Origin: Manihot esculenta
Taxonomy: Eukaryota; Streptophyta; Magnoliopsida; Malpighiales; Euphorbiaceae
Assembly (NCBI RefSeq): GCF_001659605.2
Contig: NC_035178.2
Location: 3,377,734-3,441,733 of the forward strand
Direction: 5' to 3'
Length of the DNA: 64,000 bases
In this document: positions 50,710 through 59,567 of the stretch, in pieces
Position numbering within the stretch: position 1 is the stretch's first letter
How the letters are laid out: every line of letters starts with the position of its first letter
The notes under the pieces: model-generated
Database searches by the model: none
The model's input: the letters and a program-made list of their open reading frames with translations, nothing else
What the model was told of the DNA's origin: nothing
Program-made: the position numbers and the translations under genes

Positions 50710-51747
50710 AGAGAAATTCCCACGACAGAGGGAGGGAGCAATGGAGCTAATGTTTATTAAATGAGACTGGCTACGAGGCGGCCTATGGCAGAGATTCTTT
50801 ACATTTTCCTCAAGGTCCCTACTTTGTTGTAAATTTATGCTCCAACGCCGAAACTTTTCCTAAATTACTAATTTGGCGCTTTCAGTTTCTGTTTGTGATC
50901 GTTTATATCTAGAAACTGGGCTGGGCCCAACCTATATACCTCTCTTCGGCCTCTCGTCTCTCGGACCTCATACACCAGAGGGTATAAAATCTATGACACT
51001 ATTATCATTTGCGAAGTCTTTTTTTCTTTAAGAAAAAAACAAACGAATTTGATATTTTTTATCATTTTAAAAAAATAACAACCTCGATAATTCGTTTATT
51101 ATATGAAAAATCTTTTAAAAGTAAACTTTAATAAATTTAAAATTTAAAAGTTATGCACTTGCTGATCAATTCAGTGAATGTTGTTACTCTGGTTTTTTCC
51201 ATCTAAGAATAAGCAGGAGATAATCACGACGAAGAACTGAAAGCAAATTAGATAATACAATTGTTAAAGTCCGATGGAAGACAAAACATAATAACCATTA
51301 ATTATTAATTTCCGGATAAATCGGATCAAACTTCTAACAAGTTTAAATATGAGTAACCAATCAAAAAAAAAAAAAAAAAAAAAGGAAAAATGGCAATATT
51401 CCTTCTCTTTCGGAGCACAAGCTTCATGAACCCATATATTTAGAACTGATGGTCAAAGGTCAAAGATGCTGACACGTGATGCGCAGGGAACGCTGAATCA
51501 CTGATAATGTTATTGGATTGGTTTTTAGCAGAAAGAAGTAAATTCTGAATCAGTAAAATATAAAGAAAAGGCATCGCGCTTTGGAGGTTGCATTAACTAA
51601 GGCAGGCAAACCGGCAAGGGTGGTAGTGATCCTTATTCCTGGTATCCCATTTGCAATTGCATGTGATTCCCTCTTCCCTACCTTCACATTTTCTTTCATA
51701 ATTCATAAAACATATATAGCCTCTTGGATCGATCTCTGCTGCAACCC
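50710..51747. other. Divergent intergenic region upstream of the BOI-like and RALF genes
   Basis: About 1 kb shared by two divergently transcribed genes, so it must hold both promoters. TATA-like sequences on the plus strand are AAAATATAAAG (about 51555) and CATATATAGC (51711); the latter is too close to the RALF start codon to be its core promoter. A run of about 20 A lies at 51364-51383. A plus-strand frame at 51581-51865 overlaps the RALF start in another frame and is not called. Confidence 0.45.
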
Positions 51748-52095
51748 ATGGCTCTTTCAACTCTTAAACTCATTATTCTTTCTCTTTCCATACTGTGTGT
51801 GGTTGCTGAAGCCCAGCTTGAATGGCCATCTTCGACTTCAACGATGCGTTTCCACGATGAGATGAGTGGTAGTGAAAGTGAAGACGAATACGATGAGAGA
51901 TGGAGTGGTGAAGGGAGAGCTCTGCATGTGAAAGCAAAGCACTATGACATATCGTATGGTGCTCTGTCTGCAAATAGATTGCCTTGCCCACCTCGATCAG
52001 GGAGGTCTTACTATACTCACAATTGTTTCAGAGTGAGAGCGCCCGTTAACCCTTACACCAGGGGCTGCACTTCTATTACTCATTGCAGGAGATAA
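51748..52095 (+). CDS. RALF34-like: RALF peptide hormone precursor, RALF34-like
   Basis: One exon, 115 aa, from the ATG in CAACCCATGGCTC. Residues 1-22 (MALSTLKLIILSLSILCVVA then EA) form a signal peptide. An acidic propeptide follows, and from residue 66 the mature region YDISYGALSANRLPCPPRSG then YYTHNCFRVRAPVNPYTRGC and ITHCRR. The YISYGAL-type receptor-binding motif and four Cys (80, 93, 107, 113) are present. SYYTHNCFR..PVNPY is specific to RALF34-like peptides, which in Arabidopsis signal through the receptor kinase THESEUS1 and act in lateral root initiation. The usual dibasic RR.L subtilase processing site is not evident; the propeptide has only GEGRALHVKAKH before the mature part. 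The secreted peptide should raise extracellular pH as other RALFs do; its processing may differ. Confidence 0.95.
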   Translation: MALSTLKLIILSLSILCVVAEAQLEWPSSTSTMRFHDEMSGSESEDEYDERWSGEGRALHVKAKHYDISYGALSANRLPCPPRSGRSYYTHNCFRVRAPVNPYTRGCTSITHCRR

Positions 52096-53901
52096 TTTTG
52101 CTTCCGTTTAGTGTTTGGGTTGGGCTTATGGTGCGTTGAAATGTCTCGGGTCTCAACTCTCAGTGGATTATGTTTCGGGCCTTCCTTCGGCTATAGGTTC
52201 TGATTCAAGGCTTCCTTTATTTTTCATTTTTAGCTTTTATTTTGTTATTTAATGATTATTACGTTCTTTTAAAGCGTTTGTAACGCTCACCTTGCATTGG
52301 TCGACTTATTATTATCCAAGGAAAAGTACCTCATCCACCAAAACATGTTCTTTATTTATTGGCTAAAATCATGTTCTTGATTCCATTCTCATTTTATTTG
52401 CTTATGAAAATGAAATGTATTTGTCGCATTATAAAAGGCTTGAATTTCAAAGCTTAAGTTGCCCTCAATTTAACAGTTTTCCATATATTTACTCAATGCA
52501 TTGTTTTTTTTTTTGTTTTAAACTGTTAATAGAAGATTATTATAATAGTAAAATATGAGATCTCTTAAATTTATTTAATTGCACTTATCACCGAATTAAA
52601 TTAGTGTGTACTCCGTTTGTTATTGTGAAATTATTTTTAATAATTATTTTCTTTATTATTTATATTTACTATCTATAAATAAATTTATTAATTACAATAA
52701 AAATACATTTAATAAAAATGCAAGTGGCAGCTGCATAAAGGAACCACGTTTATCTAACATAATTGAAGACAAAGGAATTAAAAATTTCTGATTTCATAAC
52801 CCATCCTAATTTCCGAGTAATGCAACATTAATTCTTGAGTTATTTGGCATGTGCAAAAGATTAAAATGCTTGCTCTGTCAGGGACAATCAGACAACCAAA
52901 CAAAAGATGCATTTCAGTAAACACTTCCAAAATGTTCCATCCGGCGAGAATCTGACATGCTTATGATAAGTATGGCGGTCAGTCATACAAGAACTGGTTT
53001 GGCATTTCTCTGGATCTGTAGCCAGATCTGTAATTATACTCTCAAATCTTTTTAATCCTTTGAAATTAAAAATTTTATAAAAATTTAATTACATTGATTT
53101 TTTAAAATACAAAAGTTCAATTTTTTATTTCAATTATTTTTAATTTTAAAAACTTATATTTAAAAAAAAAAAGAAAATTTACATAATTTTACATGAATTT
53201 TTTTTATATATAAAATTAATCATAACAAATGAAAAATAATTGCTCTCTATCCATCCTCCCTTCCAAAGTCCCTGTGGAGGTCTGGAAATAAGCTTGATCT
53301 TTAACTTTGAGACTTCTAGAGGAAAGCATACTCTTTGAGGAAGGCTTTCCTGGTTTTCAATTTTGGGTTTCAGTAGTTGGAGTTAGCATATAGCAATTCT
53401 TAATTTTTGGCTTCACATTTTACATAGTCAAATCAAATACTTTAACAACTAATAGATAAGATCAACCATTGATCACCAGTTGCAGAAAATTTTAATAACT
53501 TGATGAATGATATTATTACATTACATTACATGGATGAGACTAACAAGTACAAATTCACAAAGAATAAGTCAAATGATACTAATTTGGCAAATAGTTTCTT
53601 ATTTAACATTAATAAATAAAATATATGTAATGTATATTGAAAAGAAATGAAATAAAAGTTATCACTCACAATCACATGTCACAACCGAATCAATCCAGCC
53701 TGTTTCCACGCTCTACGGGCACTTGGGCAGCCAAAAAGTCTAAACCATATTCCTTCCATTCCTTGCCCATGCACTTTCAAAGCTGCCCGCTTAGCTTAGC
53801 TGTTTCTCATTTCCACGAAAAGAAACAAACAATAACTAAAGGGGAAAATTAAAAATGTAAAATTCATCATCTTGATGCGGCTGCTCTGCTAATATCATCA
53901 A
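52096..53901. other. Intergenic region between RALF and LEA_2 genes
   Basis: Convergent 3' flanks of the two genes. AT-rich with no recognisable gene. Open frames of 60-70 codons here have no domain. Confidence 0.45.
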
Positions 53902-55043
53902 CTAATCATATGTGCAAGATTTCTTGAGCGATATTGGGCTATTGAGCTTCTTTGCATCAAAAGTAACATCACATTCGATTCTTTTGTAGAATTTGGGCTT
54001 AACCAGTTTTCCCAAAACGTTAGCTCTTGATCTCACAATGAAGTTCAATTTCAGTGGCACTGGCAATGTAGCCGTCCCCGTTGAACTGCTGAGACCTGCT
54101 CCACTTCCATACAGAGGGATTTTATTGCTCATTACAGATATTGCCACTGATCTTTGGCTTTTCCTTGATTGGTAAAATTTCTTTAGCTGCAATACCCATT
54201 TCACCAAATTACAGAATTCAGTATTTTGATTTAAACGCAGTGAAAAGAATTGTCCGAGGATCTCACAGACTTACGTTTCCTGAGGCTATGGTGATCTCAG
54301 AATAGGACAGATCTACAGGTGTAGATGTTACATGGACTCCGAAAAATGTTCCTGTGTTACGATAGATCATCTTCACTGTGGAGTTGACTGTGATCATATC
54401 AGTTGCTACTCCTGTGGAATCTGAGCCCGCTTGGATGCTGAACTGCTCAAAGGTTATACTCTGCAAACAAATAAAGCAAAATTAACCAAATACCATCTGA
54501 AGAAATCAGGTGAACATTTCATATTAAACATTAAATTTTGATAAAAGCAACTACCTTCATTGTAATCTTGGGCTTCTGCGGCTTGCTGGCACCCCAGAGA
54601 ATTAAAGAGAACATAGAAAACAGAACAAAGAAACCCAACACAAAAATAAGAAAATAGCAGCGACGAGGAAGACCCCTTTCACGCTCTTCATCTTCCAGAA
54701 GTCCCTCTTCTTCAATCACCATACACTCCTTCCATTGCTTCTGTCCCTTTCCCTGACCGCCTCTCGACGCATCATTAGGATTGATCTTCCGGGATCCGGG
54801 TTTCAACGACCCAGAAAACCTGCTGGAAGAGGACTCACGAGAGTGGCGACCAACGGAAGAGTGAGAATGAGGTGGAGATCCGGCGGGGCTAAGCACCGGG
54901 GTGGAATGGAAAGATGTGGCCGTTTTCTCCCCATCATGAGAGTCCCGTGATGGACTCTGTACGTAGTACACCGGGCGGCGGGGAGATCTAGTGGGAGAAG
55001 ATGGTGCGAGGCTGGTGACTTCGGAGTCTGTCTTGGCGTGCAT
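53902..55043 (-). CDS. LEA_2 / NHL-type single-pass membrane protein
   Basis: Three exons on the minus strand: 55043-54555, 54460-54275 and 54186-53902, giving 960 nt and 319 aa. ATG at 55043 gives MHAKTDSEVTSLAPSSPTRS. The cytosolic N-terminal half is Ser/Pro-rich with the family block PVYYVQSPSRDSHDGEK and SHSSVGRHSRESSSSRFSGS. A transmembrane helix spans about 129-152 (FLIFVLGFFVLFSMFSLILW). The LEA_2 fold follows: ITFEQFSIQAGSDSTGVATD, VNSTVKMIYRNTGTFFGVHV, FIVRSRANVLGKLVKPKFY. It belongs to the plant 'late embryogenesis abundant, hydroxyproline-rich glycoprotein' group related to NDR1/HIN1-like proteins; the biochemical role of this subgroup is not established. It is probably at the plasma membrane. 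All parts are intact. Confidence 0.9.
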
Positions 55044-56815
55044 CTTGGTGGTGTTTGTCAAAATTCCCAATCGAACCCCCCAAAAAAGAAGAGCACAGCC
55101 GCTATAATCTTAAATCAGCTGTCATACACCCGAGTTAATTAAAAAAATGGGTTTTTGCAGTTTGAGTAGAGAGGGTGATGGAGACTTCCTTATGGGAATT
55201 ATGGGGTTTGTCTGTCAACTGACGATTGGCTGTTGTGTTTGTGTACTACTGCGTGGATTGTTTTATTTAAAAGAAAAAAGAAAAGGTCGATAAGGGAGAA
55301 GATGGTATAACGCGTGGAATGTTTTATAGGTTACAGTTCAGAGTGAATTTATTCGAATCAGGAAGAAGCGAGGAACTCGTTACTAGACAACCGGGTTACA
55401 GTTGGCACCTCGCCACATTTCTACCATTATTTGACTGCTCAAGGAAAGTGGCGTCTAGATTTTTTTATGTTTTTAATTTCAAATGATAGAATATACCTAT
55501 TTTTTCTTTAATCCCTTATTTCGTATTAATAATTTTGTTAAAAATAAATTTAAATGTAATTTTATAAAATTATTTATAATTTTATTTTCATAAATAATTA
55601 AAAATTTTAAATTAAAAAATTTAAACTTTTATTCTAAATAAAAATTTTATAAAAAAATTTAATTAAATTAAATATTTCAAACGAAAAATAAGTCAGTTTA
55701 ATTCCCTTTTATGTGTGAATCAGGTAAAATTATAAACTAAACAGCAAATTAAATATTCGTTTATTTTCACCGGAAAAATAATTATTCTATTTATTTTTTA
55801 ATTATAATGTCACTTATGCACGTTTTCACTTGGATAAAATAAATATATAACTAAATAAAAGGGAGGTGCTACTGTTATTCACAAATTTTAATCAACCACT
55901 CTAGTCTACGGACTTGCGCGGTATTTAGTAATACTGTTTAGTATTTAAATTGAATTAAAATATTAATTTTTATTATTTATTATTTAATAATTATTATTAT
56001 ATAATAATATAAAATGATTAAACTAATAAATATTAGAAAATTATTTTCATTAAAACTTAATAATTAATAATTGTTAATTGTTAATTTTTTTATATTTATA
56101 TTTATACTTTTTAGAAATTTATATTTTGTATTACCATTTTATATTTAATAGTTAATTTAATATTTATTTTATACTTAAATATTACTATTTTTAACAGTAT
56201 ATAAACAATTAATTATTAATAATTAAAATTTAATGGTTTAACTGCTAATAAATCAACTAATAATTATTAAAATATCTAACAACTATTGAAATTGGAACAT
56301 GGGCTGTGTAGATTGAAAAATTTTACGCTATGCTCACTGGAATTTAAGACCAAATTGAAACTTCAAACGATTAAATGCAGTGAATTTTTCAAAAGAATAA
56401 TCACTGTTAGTTATATTAGATTTTTAAGAAATTTATATATTAATCAATATTTTAAAATATTAAAATCACTTTTATGAAAAATATAAAATTATTTAGTTTT
56501 TTAAATAATCAATTTATTTATAATTTTAATTAAATAAATTAAATATTATATATATATAAACATATAATTAAATTATAAAAACTAAATAATATAAAATTTA
56601 AGGTTGATAACTGTTTATCTGACATAAAAATTAAATAATTTATTTTTTATAAATATAAAAATATATTAATTAAATAGTTTTGAAATATAAATAAACTATT
56701 CAATTTCTAAATTTTCTTTTTTAAAAAATTAAATTATGATGGTAGCAATTTTTTTCTTTCTCTTTGTAAATGTAAAATTTAATTTAATTTAATTTTTTTT
56801 ATTTCAAAAAATATA
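55044..56815. other. AT-rich upstream region of the LEA_2 gene
   Basis: Promoter side of the LEA_2 gene (55044-55450, more complex), then very AT-rich DNA from about 55480 to 56815. No gene is seen. Confidence 0.45.
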
Positions 56816-56824
56816 TTTAATATT
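56816..56824. repeat. Left 9-bp target duplication of the Pack-MULE (TTTAATATT)
   Basis: The same nine bases flank the other end at 58677-58685. Nine base pairs is the duplication length of Mutator-type transposition. Confidence 0.92.
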
Positions 56825-57105
56825 GGGTAAAGTGTAATTTAGTCTCTCTGGTTTAGTGAAATGTAACCTTTCGTCCTTCTGTTTTAAAAGACCTTTAATT
56901 TAGTCACTGTAATTTTTAAAAACTATGCAATTAGTCCCTCCCGTTAGATTTTCAGTTAAATCACCGTTAATTTTAGTTAAAAAGACTAAAATACCCATCC
57001 TCTCTCCTTCCTCTTCCTCTTCTTCTTCTTCTCTTCTCCTTCCCGATCTCCTTTCTTCTTCTTCTTCTTCTTCTTCTCTTTTCCGATCTCCTTCTTCTTC
57101 TTCTT
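56825..57105 (+). repeat. Left terminal inverted repeat of the Pack-MULE
   Basis: Pairs with about 58370-58676. The outer 170 bp are well conserved; the inner part is a TCT/TTC microsatellite that has changed length between the arms. Confidence 0.92.
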
Positions 57106-57106
57106 T

Positions 57107-57441
57107 TTCGATCGAAAATCTTGATTTTCCATCTTCAATCATCACACCTCTGTCTATATTAACCTTGAGGAGCTCACACATATTGCTCTGTTTCGATTTG
57201 CACTGTGCACATTCCTTGCATTCGCCTGTGAATATAGGCAGGACGTGATCGCCTGGTTCGAGTTCTGTCACACCCTCACCAACACTCTCCACAATCCTTA
57301 AACCCCCCCCCCCCAGAAAAAAAAGATAAAAATGTGAACATGTGCTCGGATCAGACACATGAAATACTCATGGCAGAGGTTTACATACCCTCCAGCCTCA
57401 TGACCAAAAATTCTATGAAACAAAGTGCTCTGTCCCTGCCA
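57107..57441 (-). pseudogene. Captured alcohol dehydrogenase fragment, intron included
   Basis: On the minus strand WQGQSTLFHRIFGHEAGG (57441 leftward) is interrupted by a GTATGT... intron that ends near 57296, followed by [40 protein letters not shown] and [18 protein letters not shown]. These are the N-terminal catalytic-domain segments of plant zinc alcohol dehydrogenases: GHEAGG contains the catalytic-zinc His and C..C..C.......C binds the structural zinc. Because the intron is retained, capture was from genomic DNA, as is usual for Pack-MULEs. A run of 12 C at 57304-57315 lies in the intron. The NAD-binding half is missing, so no enzyme results. Confidence 0.85.
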
Positions 57442-57458
57442 GCGTAGATAAAACAAGA

Positions 57459-58133
57459 ATCATTGTGTGAGAGATCAAGAATGGATAATTTGTTCAGAGC
57501 ATAAATCTGGGGTGGAATCGTCCCAGTGAGTGCATTACAACTCAAATTCAAAGCAATATCAAGACCTTCAATATCAAAAAGTTCCACTGGGATCATGCCA
57601 GATAGTGCATTGCTACTAAGATCAAGAAGTTGAAGGCTCAAACAATGGCCAAGAGAGGAAAGGATTGCTCTAAACAGAGAGTTCTTGTTGAGGATGAGTC
57701 TGTTGAGTGAACTAAGTTTGCCAAAACCACTTGGAATTTCACCCACAAATTGATTTACAGAAAGATCCAATACCTCAAGCCTTGTCAAAGAAGATAAAGA
57801 GCTAGGTAGAGTGCCTCGAAGGGTATTGTTGCTTAAGTTCAGCATCTGCAGCTCATTGCAATTGCCAATTTCTGCTGGCAGCGTTCCACCAATATGGTTT
57901 TCAGACAAGTCGAGGAAACTGAGGTTTTTCAGGAGCCCGATTCCTTTTGGAATTTCTCCACTGATTCTGTTATTAACAAGCCGAAGACGAATAAGAGAGA
58001 CACAGTTTCCCACCTCAGGAGGAATCGAACCGAAAATGTCGTTAGCAATTAAGAGAAGCTTTGTCAGGTTCTGAAGCTGAAACAGGCTTGGAGGTAAGCT
58101 ACCAGTAAGTGAATTTTGTGACAAATCTAACGC
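57459..58133 (-). pseudogene. Captured leucine-rich-repeat receptor kinase ectodomain fragment
   Basis: About 225 residues of LRRs in one open frame, beginning ALDLSQNSLTGSLPPSLFQL and containing IPPEVGNCVSLIRLRLVNNR, IPKGIGLLKNLSFLDLSENH, EIGNCNELQMLNLSNNTLRG and ALNLSCNALTGTIPPQIYAL, ending LSILDLSHND. The 24-residue plant-type LRR consensus is clear. Its closest family by memory is the RGI/RGFR (RCH1/RCH2-like) subgroup XI receptors for root meristem growth factor peptides. No signal peptide, transmembrane helix or kinase remains. The frame runs on into the ADH piece out of its frame, ending at 57381, so a chimeric 247-codon frame exists. Confidence 0.88.
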
Positions 58134-58188
58134 TTTAAATCCCCAAACCTCTCTTTCTCTCTCTCTAAAATGATTCTTATCTTAAAAC

Positions 58189-58281
58189 TCAACCCAGCAC
58201 AGCTTCCTTTGCAAATAAGCAAGAACAAGAGAGAAACCAACAAAAACAAGAAAGATTAAAGATTTTCAACCACTTCACCAT
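58189..58281 (-). pseudogene. Possible captured signal-peptide exon in the Pack-MULE
   Basis: The minus strand reads MVKWLKIFNLSCFCWFLSCS then CLFAKEAVLG-stop, a short basic start followed by a hydrophobic core like a secretion signal. A splice-donor-like GGTTGAGT follows CTG at its end, so it could be a first exon whose source gene I cannot name. It lies just upstream of the LRR fragment in the same orientation. The call is tentative. Confidence 0.4.
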
Positions 58282-58369
58282 CTTCACCTCGGGGTTCTGT
58301 TCTTGCTTCATCTTTTTGGTCTTTGTTTATTTGAATAGATTCTTGGTAGAGTACTGGGTTGCAGAAGAA

Positions 58370-58676
58370 GAAGAGGAAGGAGAGAGATCGGAAAAGAGAA
58401 GAAGAAGAAGAAGAAGAAGAAGAAGAAGAAGAAGAAAAAGAAGAAGAAGGAGATGGGGAAGGAGAAGAAGAAGAAGAAGAAGAGGAAGAGGAAGGAGAGA
58501 GAATGGGTATTTTAGTCTTTTTAATTAAAATTAACGGTGATTTAACTGAAAATCTAACGGGAGGGACTAATGTTATAGTTTTTAAAAATCACAGGGACTA
58601 AATTGAAAGTTTTTTAAAACAGAGGGACGAAAGGTTATATTTCACTAAACCAGAGGGACTAAATTACACTTTACCC
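58370..58676 (-). repeat. Right terminal inverted repeat of the Pack-MULE
   Basis: Inverse complement of the left arm; its inner part is an expanded GAA microsatellite (about 58395-58495). Confidence 0.92.
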
Positions 58677-58685
58677 TTTAATATT
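58677..58685. repeat. Right 9-bp target duplication (TTTAATATT)
   Basis: Perfect copy of 56816-56824. Confidence 0.92.
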
Positions 58686-59095
58686 TTAGGCAGAAAATTT
58701 TTCAAAATATGGAAAATAGGAAAAATAAATTTGAATTGAGAATGTGGCATACTGAGCCAATAGCTTTGGGCCGACAACTAACAATAGGATAGAAGAAAAA
58801 GTGAAATGGGCCTCACTCCAATTTTGTTAACAAAATTGTTCTTTTTTTTTTGGCCGGATGTTACTAACATCCGGCGGGTGTGTAATTATTATACTGAATG
58901 ATTTCTCTGATTTTGATCGTGAAATTATAAAATAATCAAATAAGCTGTGGAATTATACTCTTTGTTGCTTCCTAATTTTCCCCCCTTTGGCAGGTGTGTG
59001 AGATTGAGTTCCATCCACTACTACTTAGCTGAGTGAAGGATAATTTTATTCAATATTTATTTATTTGGTTAAAATATAAAGGTTAGGTGCATCTT
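58686..59095. other. Spacer between the Pack-MULE and the subtilase fragment
   Basis: About 400 bp of mixed composition. I see no gene or repeat structure. Confidence 0.4.
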
Positions 59096-59567
59096 CTAAG
59101 ACCCAAGTGTACTCCAAGATGAGCTTGTGACAGCTATAGGACTCTTGACCACACGTTTAGCGTCGGAATCAACCCAGCTAAGATAACCAAAAATTACATC
59201 CTCTTCAATCTTTCTTGGACCTTCTATGACAAGTTTGTAACTCAGCTTCTCGTTCTTGGCTTTGAACTCCAACTTACTAGGTGTAACACTAATATTAAAT
59301 CCTTTCATTGGTGTCAAATTTGCAGTATAAGTTGATATTCCCTCTCCCACATTGGTTACCGTCCTGTGAAACTCTTGGGCAGTGATCAAATTGGATTCAG
59401 AGTCTCTTGCATGAACAATCGTTAGAAGGTGACTTCGTAATAATTTGGATCTGCTCTTTGGTGAAATTTAATGCACAGAGCAGGTTCACATAATCAGTTG
59501 AGTTCACGTAGTAAATGAGACCAGGGTCTAGCGCCTTGTTGGGATTAATTTGGCCTGCTCCCATATC
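59096..59567 (-). pseudogene. C-terminal subtilase (SBT1-type) fragment with a frameshift
   Basis: The minus strand starts abruptly at DMGAGQINPNKALDPGLIYY then NSTDYVNLLCALNFTKEQIQ and IITKSPSNDC, then stops. A second frame, shifted, reads SNLITAQEFHRTVTNVGEGI, TYTANLTPMKGFNISVTPSK and FGYLSWVDSDAKRVVKSPIA to a stop at 59096. These are the last peptidase S8 segment and fibronectin-III-like domain of plant subtilisin-like proteases. The stretch that normally joins them (..LNYPSF..) is lost or scrambled around 59390-59440. The catalytic Asp, His and Ser regions are absent, and AT-rich DNA begins immediately upstream. It is a truncated, broken gene piece. Confidence 0.85.

Larger units (their letters stand above)
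56825..58676. mobile_element. Pack-MULE (Mutator-like element carrying gene fragments)
   Basis: 1852 bp. Both ends begin GGGTAAAGTGTAATTTAGTC (right end read in inverse complement) and remain mostly complementary for nearly 300 bp, through TTAGTCCCTCCCGTTAGATT and AAATACCCAT into TCT-rich microsatellites. A perfect 9-bp duplication TTTAATATT flanks it. No MURA transposase is present. Between the arms lie gene fragments from unrelated genes: an alcohol dehydrogenase, an LRR receptor kinase and possibly a signal-peptide exon. That combination defines a Pack-MULE. The perfect duplication and fairly similar arms suggest modest age. Confidence 0.95.

Noticed and set aside
58316..58601. Highly charged frames (Glu- or Arg-rich) at the right arm of the Pack-MULE
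   Set aside because: They translate the GAA microsatellite of the terminal inverted repeat.
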